Source: Cyathus striatus
Lineage: Eukaryota > Basidiomycota > Agaricomycetes > Agaricales > Nidulariaceae
NCBI GenBank assembly: GCA_025738555.1
Contig: JAOVFP010000013.1
Coordinates: 434,001 to 498,000 of the forward strand
Direction: 5' to 3'
Length of the DNA: 64,000 bases
This document shows, in pieces, positions 46,260-58,559 of this stretch. Both the position numbers and the translations under genes were made by a program. The notes below the pieces were generated by a model that worked only from the letters and a program-made list of their open reading frames with translations, made no database searches and was not told where the DNA came from. Numbering within the stretch: the stretch's first letter is position 1; each line of letters starts with the position of its first letter.

Positions 46260-48255
46260 TTGCCTATACACAAGCAAGAACAGGTACTTAACCAGTTGAG
46301 TGGGCTACCAGGCTCGTCACCATGGCAGGAGTGCTCCAATATTATACACCCCCATAACCCAGTCAAGGCTGTCAACCTTGCCAATCCAACAGAAAACCAG
46401 TTAGTTATGGAGTATAGTGCTATACAAATTGTCTCTTAATATTATATCAACATCGTTAAGTAATGAAAGGATCATTTATTAAGTTCAATGCAGTGAATAA
46501 TATCCAGAAGTGGGATTCCAATGTATGTGCTGTGGAGATTCTGCTTGTAAGATATGAGTAGCAGAGCTTTGGTAACTGTAGGATCATCTTGTATCAGAGT
46601 TTGAATATAGAGGAGAATTACCTAGGTAATCCTCTGGGACATTAAGTTTTTGCTGTTCTTCTATGGATATTCTAAGTGAATGGCAGTATTGCTCATCACC
46701 AGTGAGAATTTCTTCCCATGTAGGATGTCATTCCACAAGGTGATGAAGCATATTGTATTTCCAATGAATCACACCACACTGGGGTATTTTGCATACCTCA
46801 GGTACATTGGTGCAAGGATTAGCCTATGAAATGTGAGATGCTGCTGATACTACCAATGGATAAGCAAGTTTGCATGTTGAAATGACTTTGTTGCTCACAA
46901 TACATACTGCACATGCACCATTTTGCATAGACTGCCCAAAAAATCCACATGGATATTCTGTTGAAACCACCACATGCACAGCATAGAAGTTATTGTATCA
47001 ATTTCTAATATGGTATATGGTGGCAGATGACAGTTGGAAGTATCATGAATAGCAAACAGATGGGTGAGGTAGGAGGCTCCAAGAATCCAGTGAAAGCTTT
47101 GTCCTGGGCAAGGGGGAACCAGAGACTGGGGGTGTTGAATTGGAGCAAGATCAGAGCCCAATAAAGTTGTAAAATGTTCTATAATGTGCACTAGAAAATG
47201 TCAATAAGACATAGCATAAATGGAATTATCTGCACACCTCCAAATTCAGCCTTACACCTCATACCCTTCTGATGCTCCCTCATTTGAGTACCCCCAACAT
47301 TGTATCCATGTTTGACATAGATAGAACAGCAATTGCAGTAAACTTTCAAGGTACCAAGTTGGGCATCCCCTTCATAAAGAGGAAGGTTGTCAAAATTTCT
47401 GAATAAAAAAGAATATATATCATCTCTATGTGCAGAAAAGGAAAATATGTTCACATTAAAATGATCTGATGAGGTGTTTACACAAGAGAGAAGAGTAAGC
47501 TGAACATCACCAGTATATACATTGCCACGTACAGGTAACTGCGATCCTGCTTGAATAGGTGAGGAGAATGAGACACATCAATATAACATGTCTGGAAACA
47601 TGAGTGTGATAAGTAATGTTACTGTAAGGAATGACAAGCAAGAGATAATAGGAGGGGAAGTAGAACCATCAACCTGACAGCAGCTGACAGCATGTCAGCA
47701 CCGGAACAATTTGTATCCAATCTGATGTACTAAATTCAGATTCAGATACTACATATCTGTGACCAGCCATAGTAGAACATGCAATTACTGACACATTGGT
47801 CAGCTGACTGATGTTGATGAAGGCTTGTTTGACCACAGTGTTGACCTGGCCACATCACCATCTTCTATATTGAATTCTCAAAGAGAGAAAGGCTAGGTTA
47901 TTATATTGTGAACAAAAGATAAAATAAGCTACATGATATAATTACTGGTTAGACATATGTCGTATATTTATATGAAGATAACATGAGGAAAGAATGAAAT
48001 GAAAGTGATAAACTTGTGGGTAATATAATACATCCAATCTACATGATGTCTAAAAGCCCCTTAAGACATCCACACCATTTATATTATAATACTTGTAAGT
48101 CACACCTAAAAAGGAAATAATTATTTTACCATAAGTAGAACATCAGTTCAGAAAAATTTAACTAAAAGACTATCTACCTATGCTACATAATATTGCAAGC
48201 ACAACATGATGGATTACACTTGTTTCACCACTACTAGCATTATTACCTACTAATT
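46260..48255. other. No supported gene
   Basis: AT-rich. Minus-strand frames at 46895-47191 and 47191-47454 look partly protein-like; the second has CNCCSIYVKHG followed by MREHQKGMRC, which recalls a degenerate zinc finger. They could be a decayed gene, but I cannot connect them. Nothing else is seen. Confidence 0.4.
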
Positions 48256-48258
48256 CAC

Positions 48259-50862
48259 TTAAATGTTCCTTGTGATATATGTTTTTAATAAATTAGAAAT
48301 GGGAAGATCAAAGTATTTTGGAAGAGTAGGAGAATCAGTTTTGCATTTAATCCAATCTGTGGAATTAATTTTACACATGTTGTAACTTGACATAGTTTGT
48401 ACAGTTTGTGAACCACACAAACATTTTTGATTGTGGGAAGGTACCCAGAATAGAACATTATCATTGATGTCTCGTGCCCATCCATTTTTATCACAAGTAA
48501 AAAAAACTTTTCGACTTCTGAATATGTCAAGCTCTTTGACACAATTTCTCTGTAAATTACATGTTCTGATAGTTTTATCATGTGACTTAGACACCACTTG
48601 TGTTCCATCTGGAGAGAATGCCACTGATATCACACAATCACTGTGGCCTTCAAATGGTCCAGCAATGGTTTGTCCACTTGCCACATTCCACACTCTGACT
48701 GTTGTATCATGTGACCCAGACACCACTTGTGTTCCATCTGGCGAGAATGCCACTGATGTCACATAATGACTGTGGCCTTCAAATGGTCCAGCAATGGTTT
48801 CTCCACTTGCCACATTCCACACTCTGACTGTTGTATCATGTGACCCAGACACCACTTGTGTTCCATCTGGAGAGAATGCCACTGATGTCACCCAATCACT
48901 GTGGCCTTCAAATGGTCCAGTATAATATGTTGCCTTCCAGAATATATCTCTTCCTTTTTCAATTTTAAGTATATTTTTGAAGAAAGGTGAATAGTGCTTT
49001 ATGACTAATGAGTTCTCAGGTCCAAATGCCAACACTGAAATATATATGTGTGTTATGCTTCTTCTTATGGGAAAGTAAAAATTATACATTAATTTCAGAG
49101 CATCTTTAATAAATTCATAAACTCTTGGGTTTTTCTGCTAAAATGTAAGCTTTCACTTTATTTAAAATATTTATAACATACTTTTGTATATATAGTGATC
49201 ATTTTTAATATATCAGTTACTTTTAGCATTTCATTTAAGAGACTCATTACTTTCAACCAATATAAAAATTTACAATATAGGAATATATTTAATTCCATCA
49301 AAGATGTGGATGCAATTTTTTCACTTTCAATCATTTCCACATAATGTAAATTCCAATATTTGCTGCAATATTGAAGATGAATTGGTATATACTTATATAT
49401 TCTTTCATCCAAATCATTAATATTATCATTCATTAGATATGATGATTCAATCTTGCAAATATTGAATTCAAGTTTCTTATTCAAAATCTCCAGTGTTGAT
49501 TTTGCCATTCTCTTTATATGCTTTTCATCATTTACTGAGAATATGTTTACTTCAGGCAATTTCATAAGAAACTCTCCAAAAGTTAAATGATGAAACACTA
49601 TGCCATTATTGTTTATTATTGTAACTGGTTGAAGGAAATGTAGTATTCTTTTGATTTCTTCTTTCAAGTCATTTATTTCAAAGTCCAGTTTCATAAAATA
49701 CTGAAGCTCATCTTTAGGTAGTGGAAATTTTGCAAAATAAATAGTAGCCAAAACTTGTTGAACAATTTCTTTTCTGTTATTTTTCCATTTCCCAAATGAG
49801 TTTTGAAGTATTTGCTGATAGAGTGTATCAACTGGATTGTCTATCTCTCCAGATATCACTTGGTTAAGCTTATCCCTTGGTGATGCCTCATTTTCAGTAT
49901 ATTGTGTGGTTGTTATGTACTTTATTGCTGTGGATGCCCATATAAATAATCCTGCAGCTCTTTCTGTCATTTTTTTAAATTCATTTTCAACTGAATCTAA
50001 CTGCAGTTCATTCTTTTTATTTTCAAAATATTTCTCTAAAAATTGATAAATGTTTTTATCAATTTCTAGGTCAAGCTTTGAATCAGTTTCTAGTCTAACA
50101 ACAACACATTTTTGAGGATTTTGAACTATATCAGGTTCAGAACCTGGTCTGCCTGTTAATATCAACTTATAATTCCTTGGAAGTTCAACCCAACTGTTGA
50201 AAGTTTTCCTGATATCTTCTAAGGATTTACATTCATCCAGTGCATCAATAACAAATGCAGGAGGGAACTTCATCAATTCACCATGGCAAGTTTTAAGTAT
50301 ATCAGCTATCAAGTGCTCAAAATGCCATTCAATTGCACCAAGATTGAAGTTGTTATCCACATATCCTGCAATGTTATTTTTCACAATGGAATACTGTGCT
50401 TTTGATGCTAAATCTGCAGCTATAGTTCTCCAAACTACAGCTGCATCACTCAAAGTATTATTATCTCTCTTAAAAAAATGGCATCCACCCAGTCTTTTCC
50501 ATTCCTTTGAGCTAAGTTTATCAACAAGAGTAGAGGCAACTGCAGATTTTCCAGTTCCAGGGCTACCAGTAATCCACATAATGTTTGGAGAGGAATCATC
50601 TATGTAAATGATTAATTCAAGTTCCTCTACAGATATATGAATATATCTACATACCAAAGTCATTCATCCACTTATAAATTTCATCCAATTTTTTAACTCT
50701 AGTCCCTTCCATACATTTAAGTGGATAATGCCTTTCCTTATGATCAATAGGCTGCAGTAGCTTAAGTTTCTCTGAGATATCAAGATCACTTGTTACACTG
50801 TAGTTATTGAAAGTGCTATTGATTTGATTACCCCCAATGGTAGTCACTTGTCCATCCAGCAC
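48259..50862 (-). CDS. NACHT-WD40 (NWD) protein, NLR-like
   Basis: Three exons (50655-50862, 49182-50626, 48259-49137) give 843 residues. The N-terminal part ends in CMEGTRVKKLDEIYKWMNDF, the usual lead-in to NACHT in fungal NLR-like proteins. Walker A is GSPGTGKS (90-97) and Walker B FVIDALDEC (194-202). A helical middle follows, then three WD40 units of 43 residues (625-753, GPFEGHSDWVTSVAFSPDG...), nearly identical at the first two. A C-terminal tail of about 90 residues looks like decayed WD sequence. Such proteins act in fungal non-self recognition, with WD repeats as the variable sensor; three is too few for a closed propeller. The 47-nt second intron is sound. The first would be only 28 nt, so either it is unusual or the gene is damaged there. 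Confidence 0.8.
48532..48918 (-). repeat. Three 129-bp WD40 coding repeats
   Basis: Units 48790-48918, 48661-48789 and about 48532-48660. The first two differ at few bases; the third diverges after SPDGTQVVS. High identity between WD units is known for NWD genes and points to recent unit exchange. Confidence 0.85.
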
Positions 50863-52820
50863 ATTGACGTTCTGTGCATAGGGACATCAGCAAAAACCTC
50901 AGGTGATAAATTAGCAAAATTAGTTTAATAAGGGGCACCCATTACCTAATTACCTCTAATCTTCGCTTATACAGGCCTTATATTCACTAATGCAATGTAA
51001 GTAAGTGTTATAAGGTAAGATAAGTTATGCATCAGCAACTAATTGTAACTAGTAATCACTAAATATCATTTGTTTCTGTACATAAAATCAACATGCAATG
51101 TATATATATTCTAATCCAACTTGTTTAGAGCAATTGAATTCTGTACTTACTACTCATTAGCATTTTTGCTATACACAAGCTGAACATATTATGTATCTAC
51201 TTCTATTTTGTAAGTATTTGCATACTGATTCAACTTGCATTCAATATATAAAAATGGAAATTGCATGAACAACCAAATTGTGAAGTTTGTGCGAAGCTCC
51301 AGAGAGTTGTAGCGATGCACTGCCTGAGCCGAAATATGTTGAGCCAAAGAGTTGGCGGCCAATCAAATCATTGGGAAGCTGATGTAATTACCACGTGACG
51401 CATTCCACGTCACAGACACGTTCAACTCTTTCATTGTCAACTCGTTCAACTTTCCCCAAACTCTTCCCTTGCTTCCCCCTCTCACCTTCCATCCCATCCT
51501 TTCCGCTATGTCTGTTCCCAAGCTATCCATTCTGGTTTCCTCTCCTTGCTCCTTCAAGACATTCCTACCTTTCTCAAACCTTCTGTCCTGGATGGCTAGG
51601 ATTCTGTGCTTCTAGAATATGGGTATCTTGACTTGTGTTTCTTCATGCAAGGCCACCATGCCAGTAAGTCCTTCCGTTCCCCTTACTGTACTCGCACTCT
51701 CACTCATATTCTTGCTTCCTTGCTGTCCGACCCTCTTGCCCTCATGCTCATGCTCATCTTCTCATTCTCTTGCCCCTTGTGCTCATGCTCATCGTCTCAC
51801 CCTTTTGCCATCGTGCTTGTCCATATCCTCCTATCCCCTTGTCCTCTCACTGTTCTTCTCACTTGTTCCCTCCCTCTCTGATTCTCACCTTTGTGCCTGT
51901 CCTCTTGCTTATCCTTCCCCTCTCTCATCCTTGTACCCATCCTCATGCTCATCCTCTCACTCTTGCACTTATCTTTTCGCACTTCCTTTCACTCTCTTGT
52001 CCTTATACTCGTTCCCCCATTGCCCTCGAGCTCGAGCTCTCATTCTACTCTTGCCCTCTTGTGCTCACACTCTTCCTCTTGTTCTCTTTCCCTTACCCTC
52101 TTGCTCCTTTCTCATTCACCCACTCCCTTGCCCTTATGAGGTATATGCTTATTATGTGAATGTCAAGTTGCAGTACATTTGCGGTCATATTGAGTGAGAA
52201 GGTGCTGCTAGTTATATAGAGTAATATGTTTATATAATGCATGAAGTGTGTATAATATGTCTAGATTATGCTATGTATGTTTCATTTTCAATACAATGAT
52301 AATATGTGGTTGCACTATTTAAACTTTGTGCATTTCAGTCTAATGTGAACAACATATATCTAACTTTCAAACATTACCAGCTAATATGCACTAATATCTC
52401 CCTAAGACTGTTCTTATTACTTCAAATAAGGGAGGGGGTTAAGTAATTTCACTAATTTCACTAATCTAAACAATTTTCTCTAATATCAGCATTATCAAGT
52501 AATATTACAGTAATTCCAAAGTAATTTCGCTATTTTGGTAACTTAGATTTTTCCTGATGGAAATGCTTGAGCAGTGATATGAGTTTCAGCCATTGAGATG
52601 AAGTAAGGTCGTATTTAAGCTTGTGAATCAGCGTTGCGACACTTGAGTGAGGTGTTTGAGAAGACTGGGAAGGGGGAACAGATGTGTAGATGAACGAGCT
52701 TTATAAATTTTGGCAACGTTGTTACCACGCTCTCATTATCGTGTGACGAGCCAAAGCATCGGAATCTGATACTTCGAAATGATTTATCTTTTAACCATAC
52801 AAAGATATGCCCTTCACAAT
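50863..52820. other. No supported gene; promoter-like patch and CT-rich region
   Basis: AT-rich to 51250. At 51355-51415 there are ccaat and attgg in inverse, cacgtg and a gtgacg/cgtcac pair, but the frame downstream (51509, MSVPKLSIL...) is short and unrecognised. From 51690 to 52140 the sequence is C/T-rich low complexity (ctcttgcc, cttgtcctc repeats), which explains long false frames on the + strand. Beyond that nothing is seen. Confidence 0.45.
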
Positions 52821-53030
52821 CTATAAATGTCTGACATTGTGGCTACGGTCGTCTGACCCATAATCCTGCCATATCGGATACACGTGTTCATACCTAAAAT
52901 GGTACTCTGAATGCTGTTCACATGCGTAACAGGAATAGCACAACGCATATTTGAAGATTGGGCATTCAGCGTCGAAACATTCCGATCTTTCAGAAATATC
53001 GAGTCCGAAAATGGTGCGCTCATCCGCACA
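52821..53030 (-). pseudogene. ZZ-type zinc-finger-like last exon or fragment
   Basis: The minus frame reads CADERTIFGLDISERSECF, then CPIFKYALCYSCYACEQ, then HSEYHFRYEHVYPI, ending at NVRHL. The spacing C-x7-C-x2-C with a distal HxxxHxFxxxH resembles the second half of a ZZ finger. An ATG-led frame exists, but the first cysteine pair of a ZZ domain should lie upstream, so this is probably the last exon of a gene reaching to about 53290, or a remnant. Upstream exons could not be joined reliably. Confidence 0.35.
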
Positions 53031-53290
53031 CACGCAATTGAGGTACTAATCTCACAGACACTGCATGTCGGTCAGGTGTGGTTTGCGGGGAAGAATGTGA
53101 AAATGGATAGTGGGGGTATAACGAGTCTGAGTGTGACATGATTTGTGAGGAGTAAGTAGTTTGAGAAGAATAATTCTCGGGTGGGGGAGGACATACTCGC
53201 TGTGACGTTGGCTGGAATTTCGGAGGACATGACTCGCAACGATGGAGTAGACTTATCCATAGCTTCTTTCCATTCAATGCTACTCATCGT

Positions 53291-54185
53291 TTGTAGGTGA
53301 CGGTGTACAGCGTCTCTGCATGTTACATCTCCGGTTTATGGGTTGCGAAATTGTACATTAAAGATCGATAAGAGAGAGGTTAAAGCATAAGTTAGATAGC
53401 ATGCATTTCATTCATTGCTAGCTCACGAAGAAATAGCATCGTCGATAGCAGGTATCTATCAGTAACTTATCACAGAACTGGTTCCGTTTGACATAAAATT
53501 AATCGATTTTTCACCCCTCTTGTGATAATCGATAACTCGCTTACGAAGGGGGACAGTCTTAGTTTAGATCGCGTGCAAAATGGGAAGAACGGAGAAGATC
53601 AGTCGTGCAGTGGAACCCGAGTGTGAAGGAAGTGTCGTCGATTGAACGGTCCACCTGACAGCTGTCAAGTTTGGCTCAGGCGCTTGATACATAAAAATAA
53701 CGTGTACAAGTCTAAATCTCAATTAGTAGAATCAGGTTGGATCGCGTGGAAGACTGGAAGAGAAATCGTGTGGAGGCTGTCGTCGATCGAACGGTACAGT
53801 TTCAGCGGATCTGGTTGGGCTCTGGGAGTTCTCGAAGTACATACATAGACTTATCAGTCGTCATATCGATGTGATCGTAGTTATATAGGCGCTTGCAATG
53901 CGCTTGAACTTCCAGTAGGCTGCCAGCAAAGGTAGCAGTCGATTAGAATACATCATGATGGCATACTGGCGCTCTCAGTGTGTTAGGTAAGCATATGTGT
54001 TTGACCGCCAAGTGCGGTGTTTCACTTCCTCGTCTGCATACCCACTTCCTCAGCTGCCATCCTCGAACTCAACTATCCCCTCGCCTACGAATAGGAAGAA
54101 TGGGAAGCTGTAATCCCTTCCACCAGGCTAGTAATCAAACTCGGCCTACTGTTGTATGCATCAGCAACATCCGCGGCAAGACCTT
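53291..54185. other. No gene; short internal duplication
   Basis: Around 53565-53655 and 53740-53800 a motif set recurs (atcgcgtg, ggaagaacgg/ggaagagaaat, gtcgtcgat(t/c)gaacggt). No coding gene is supported. Confidence 0.45.
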
Positions 54186-54189
54186 GCAA

Positions 54190-54400
54190 TTACCGCTACC
54201 TCGTCACAACAGTCCACTACCAACTCTTCGCAGCTGATAAGAACCTGGGCCTTGTGAAGAAGGTCGTGAATCTAGCGAAAGTATGAAGCATGATGAAGTT
54301 GACGGGGACCTGTGTTACGCTTGGGTTGGGGGAGATTGGGAGGGTTGTTGCTGGTGATGGGGGATGGGAGAGGAGGTTAGCGAGTTGATTTTGAGTATGG
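54190..54400 (+). pseudogene. CSN3 exon-4 copy (pseudogene A)
   Basis: ggtcgtgaatctagcgaaag and gaagttgacggggac match CSN3 exon 4 (37540-37620) base by base with scattered changes. The Trp codon of KVWSVKK has become tga, and the acidic part is shortened. The last bases ttgattttgagtatgg equal the exon-4 end. No exons 1-3 are found upstream, so the copy is truncated. Confidence 0.8.
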
Positions 54401-54559
54401 TCTGTTCTCTCTTTCATTCTTCCCTCCCCTTTTTGTCTTATACTCCTTCTCCTATCGTCCAGACGGCACTTGGCTCGGGCCGCAAACCGCCACTATGCTG
54501 ACTCCTTCCTCTCCCTCCCAGTATCGCACACCACCCCCCCAAAACCCAAACCCCAAACC

Positions 54560-54690
54560 CCAAAAGCTCACCCTCCTCAAAAACTCCCTCCCACGCCCAA
54601 CCTCCCCATCCAACAACGCCAAAATCTCCGCTTGCACCTGCACATCCCTCAGAACCCTATTCACCTCAGACCTTGAGAAAGTGGGTATGC
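54560..54690 (-). pseudogene. CSN3 exon-5 copy, inverted (pseudogene A)
   Basis: The minus strand reads VNRVLRDVQVQAEILALLDG and EVGRGREFL, matching CSN3 exon 5 (VDRVLRDVQGQAEMLALLDG). It is reversed relative to the exon-4 copy upstream and the exon-6 copy downstream, so an inversion occurred after or during duplication. Confidence 0.8.
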
Positions 54691-54699
54691 ACTTTCGCA

Positions 54700-55260
54700 G
54701 CACTTGCTCCCGCTCCCTGTTGGAGTCGGTGTTGGCTTTCGACTTTCGACACCCGTCCTCTGTTTGCCACATTTTAAGGCGTTGGGCGTTGGATGGGGGG
54801 AGTTGGTGTCGGACGCTGGACGCTGGATGGTGGAAGGCCTTGGCTTGTGGGGTGCTGGCTGGACATTGGTCGTCCTGTTGACCACGACTGCTCCTTGGTT
54901 GGCTGGTGCGTCGTGGTCAGGAGGGAGGGGTAGGGTATGTGTTTGTGTTTGGACTTTGGGACTACCAATGCTATTCGTTCCCATAGTCCCCTGTGTCGTA
55001 CTGGCTCCCGCTCCCCTCGTCGTTTCTCCACTACTCCACTCCTTCATGCGCAACGTGGCGTAGGGTTGGGTGTACGCGCTCGAGGTGATCTGAGGTGTGC
55101 TGTTCGTTTGGAAGTGGGCGCTTTGAGCGTTGGGAGGATGGGATTCAGGCTGGTTGGAGTGTACGATGCCAGGTTCCGTTGGAGTTGGTGTCTTGCTGGC
55201 TTACACCTCTCACTCGTCCTACACGGTTGGACGAGATTGGGTTGGGAGTGGGGGGCTTGA
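54700..55260 (+). repeat. CSN3 intron-5-like repeat (copy A, first part)
   Basis: Motifs gttggagtcggtgttgg, tctttcttcgcgcaacg and tacacggttggacgagattgggttgggagtg match the intron array. No coding content. Confidence 0.7.
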
Positions 55261-55447
55261 GCTCTGAAAGGCTCTAGCTCTCAACAACCCGCTCCTGTCT
55301 CCTAACTTCGCTCGTATGCGCGCTTTGGGCTTTCGTTGGGACCGTGAACTATCGCCCCGATTGCGATGTCATTGTCCTTCACCTTCCTGTCTGCCTCGTT
55401 TCTCTTCTTTTCTCCACCGCTTATAACCTCGCTAACTCGTACCACAG

Positions 55448-56065
55448 AATGAAGACGACCTCGTTGCAAAGCTTGTCGGGCTCCTGCAGCGGTTCCTAGA
55501 AGTGTTCAGGAAGCTGAAGGGCAAGAAGCTGTTCCTTTCTGGAGAAAGTGTACATCCTTTCCTTTCCTTCCTCCTCGCGCTTTTAGCTTTAACTTACACC
55601 CGTTTTTCTTTTTGCAGTATACGGGGATGTACGTCTCTGCAAGTACCCTTCTCCAACTCGAGGAGAGGTGACCTGATGAGGCTACGGATAGATATCGCGA
55701 ATTATATATACACACACCCTGGGACCTTCGATTTGAGTTTGCAGGGTATTTGGATTGCGGATCGTATGTCTTTACGTTTCCTTGTGTGTGAAGGGTAGAA
55801 GACTGATACTGTGGTGGATAGCATCGCTCTCGTGGGATGAAGTACAGGAACAGATTCCTGCTGTTGACTTCGTGCACAAGTATTTGCTTTCAAGTATGTC
55901 CTTCCCCACTTCCCTTTCCTATCTTATCAATCTGACTCACACCCACCCCGCCGCTAACAGTCAATCGTCCCCCGCGCACCTAGAAGACAGAGCCGCAAAT
56001 ACAACTACACGAACTACGTCTCTACACATGTTACGTTCCCGCCTAAAACCCGTCCTCATCCTCGT
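55448..56065 (+). pseudogene. Serine carboxypeptidase (peptidase S10) fragment
   Basis: Exon-like pieces read KKLFLSGES at the end of one exon and YTGMYV at the start of the next (55618), which restores the active-site block GESYTGMYV with the catalytic Ser. Further on: IANYIYTHPGTFDLSLQGIWIAD (to 55762, in pieces), PSLSWDEVQEQIPAVDFVHK (55822-55880) and KYNYTNYVSTHVTFPPK (about 56005-56055). These are hallmark segments of fungal S10 enzymes, which cleave C-terminal residues in the vacuole or outside the cell. The N-terminal half and the Asp/His part of the triad are absent, and frame breaks occur near 55670 and 55995. It lies inside the CSN3 copy A region. Confidence 0.75.
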
Positions 56066-56089
56066 CAACGTCTTTCTCCGCGTTCATGC

Positions 56090-56945
56090 CCAGCGCGGTG
56101 TAAGATTGGGTCTACGATCAAGATGTGCATTTTCGTTGGGGGAAGTTTGGGGTTGTGAAGTGTGCTATGTGTGGATTGATGGAGGTGGGGTTCTGCGTGC
56201 TTTGGACGTTGGGCCTCCGGTTGGTTGGCGACTGTGGGTATGTTTTTGGGTGGACGTGATGGGTGCGTGCGTGGTCAGTGCTTTTGCTGCGCTTGCGCTC
56301 CAGTCGGGGCTGTATACGCTGTCAGTCCCTGTTGGAGTCATTCTGGGTTTCGACCCCTCCCCCCTCCCTCCCTCTCCTTCGTTCTTCGCGCGTTGTGGGC
56401 GTCTGGCTGGGTGGGGTGTTGGGCGCTTGGGCCTTTATGGGGTTGGGAAGACGGTTGTACAGCTGTATATGCTGGCGTTGCCGGTTGACGTCTGAGTTGT
56501 GCTGGCTTTTCACTTCCCCCCTCCCCCTCTTCCGCGCGTGTACCCCTGGGTCGAGGTTGTTCTGCGCTTTTGGCGTTCGTTGGTGCGGATTGTGTTGCTC
56601 GTTTCCATTAGAGCCCTCCTCCCCTCCTTCGTCCTTCGTGCGCGTACCCCTGGGTGGGGGTTGTGCTACGCTTTGGCCCTTCATTGAGTTGGGTTGGGAT
56701 TGTGGCTGTACGGCTGTACAGCGGTATATGCGATTGTTTCTCGTTGGAGTTGTGCAAGCTTTCTACCTCCCATCCTTCGTCCTTCGCGCGTCGCGTGTGC
56801 ACGGTTGGGCATTCGTTGCGACTGCTGCGGCTGGACGGGGATTGGCTTCGTATCCATTACTTCCGTGCTCCCGGCCGCGTCGACGCGTCTCACGCGCTAC
56901 GTTGTGTTGTACTGGGGACTCTCCCTCCCTCACTCCCAACAATAG
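56090..56945 (+). repeat. CSN3 intron-5-like repeat (copy A, second part)
   Basis: Five or so units with tgtatatgc, gttggagttgt, ctcccctccttcgtccttcg, gcgcgt and gggttgggattgtgg. All frames of 60-246 codons through it are repeat products except the S10 pieces before 56065. Confidence 0.7.
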
Positions 56946-57105
56946 GTAGTCAAAAACCAACAATCAGACGGCTCATGGGACGGTGCGTCGGGTGGGGCAG
57001 ACGCCACTGGAGTCGATGCTCAGGGCGCCCTGGTAGACGATGAAGATGTAGACTTCCTTGGGAGGAATTTGGTGGGTTGTGATTCTGAGCCTGGGACGCT
57101 GGAGG
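56946..57105 (+). pseudogene. CSN3 exon-6 copy (copy A)
   Basis: Directly after aacaatag the sequence gtagtcaaaaaccaacaatc is identical to CSN3 exon 6 (39203), then diverges (VVKNQQSDGSWDGASGGADAT). It lacks the stop at the expected place and the frame runs on. No intact upstream exons. Confidence 0.85.
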
Positions 57106-57419
57106 TAAGTAGAGCAATACGCCGGCGTTGTAATTTTTCTTACTCTGGGAAGGAGCCGCAATTACTTTTTTTCTTTCTACATACTTGAGGTAGTACGTAA
57201 CGTTTTCTTGTACCTTTTTCTGTCTTCTTTTTTCGTGTAATGGTAGGAATTGGAGTCTTGGACTTAGAGTGCGCGTTGATGTTTGAGGGACCAGCGCTGT
57301 TTCTTCGAAACCTCTTCTCGTAACATGAGGTTGAGAGAAGGGTTAGTGTAAATGATAACATCATTGAATTGAATCGAACCACTTGAACCGTTTATTCTTC
57401 ATCTTGTCCAGTGACAACC

Positions 57420-58062
57420 ATGTCTGACTCTGCCGATCCCAACAACGACCGTTGCCTGGTCGAGAGCACCTCATCCAACTGCGGCATCGAATACTACCGT
57501 ATGATACCCTTAAATCAATGATTAGAACAAACCCGTCCTTCTTACGCACAACACCATCATCATTCTATCTATACTTATACTTATATCCTTTAGCTGGACT
57601 CGTTGGAGTGTGCTTGGGGTAAGCAGAAAGGAACCTTGGATTTGGATTCTAGATCCAACATTTTCGCAGGTACTTGATTGTTCAATTTCACAGTTTATCA
57701 CGTATTGAACTTCGACAGTCGGAATCTTGTTGAGTAAAATATTTAGACGGGCTCAATGGATCTTGTTACCAGACAAGGATACCGTCCAGACTTACTACGA
57801 GAATCTGGATTCAAACTTTCCTGAGATCAAGGTATGTTTGACGTATCATTTTAGACCTGCGTACCTACTCATTGTTTTCTTTTAGAGTGAATGTTTTGTC
57901 TACCGATTGTTTCCTGTACAGCGCATGAACGATGTTATACTCACTCGCCAGGATGTCATCGCAACTCCACTGAGCGAGGATATGGTTACCACTCACGTAT
58001 TCCCCTTCGATACCTTACCCGACCTCGTCAGCCACGTTCATCCGATGTTCGTGATTGTTTGA
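57420..58062 (+). CDS. Small multi-exon gene, unknown
   Basis: ATG at 57420 opens MSDSADPNNDRCLVESTSSN (to 57498), then gtatga...tttag and a short exon (57594-57618, GLVGVCLG). Further on, GILLSKIFRRAQWILLPDKD and TVQTYYENLDSNFPEIK (about 57720-57831) are followed by a clear 54-nt intron and SECFVYRLFPVQRMNDVILT... to the stop at 58062. The link between exons 2 and 4 could not be fixed in phase, so a small exon or a frameshift lies in 57670-57720. The predicted protein is about 150-160 residues. I do not recognise the family. It follows the CSN3 copy A directly and may be an intact host gene or a trimmed one. Confidence 0.5.
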
Positions 58063-58559
58063 GCTGGACACGTTTTGTCGGAAACAAAATATCCACTAAA
58101 TAACCCTTTTCTCCAAAAAATTGTTATTCTTTTCCAGAAGTGGACCACATATGCGATTCAACATAGTGTAGCTAGTGAATCGAAAGCAGACAGGGACTTG
58201 GTCTAGATGGTTGAGGTGCTATGACATTGATTAATAGTAGCTTAGATATTGTTCTAGTTGTATAATGACCGGTCGGGTGGCATCGACAGTAATTGGAATG
58301 TAATTTACCGTAATGAAGAAAGAAGGCTAGTCAGCTAGTAAAAATACTGGGGAATTTGGCGATCCTTAACCACCAACTACCAAATAACACTACAATCTAT
58401 GAGTCTGAGATAATCCAAAAAAGAAAGAAACCCCTTCATATATGACATATAAGTAACAAAACTTAATAGAAAAGTCAAATTTTATTTGCTGCCTTCCAAA
58501 GCTTAGCCAACAGGCCATCTCACGACAAGTAGCAAAAAGAAAGACTTCAGAAAAAGAAG

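Noticed and set aside
51606..52197. Frames of 91-192 codons rich in Leu, Ser, Pro and Cys
   Set aside because: CT-rich low-complexity sequence open in all three + frames.
55755..56949. Frames of 228-246 codons
   Set aside because: They run across S10 exon pieces and the CSN3 intron repeat in frames that do not match either.
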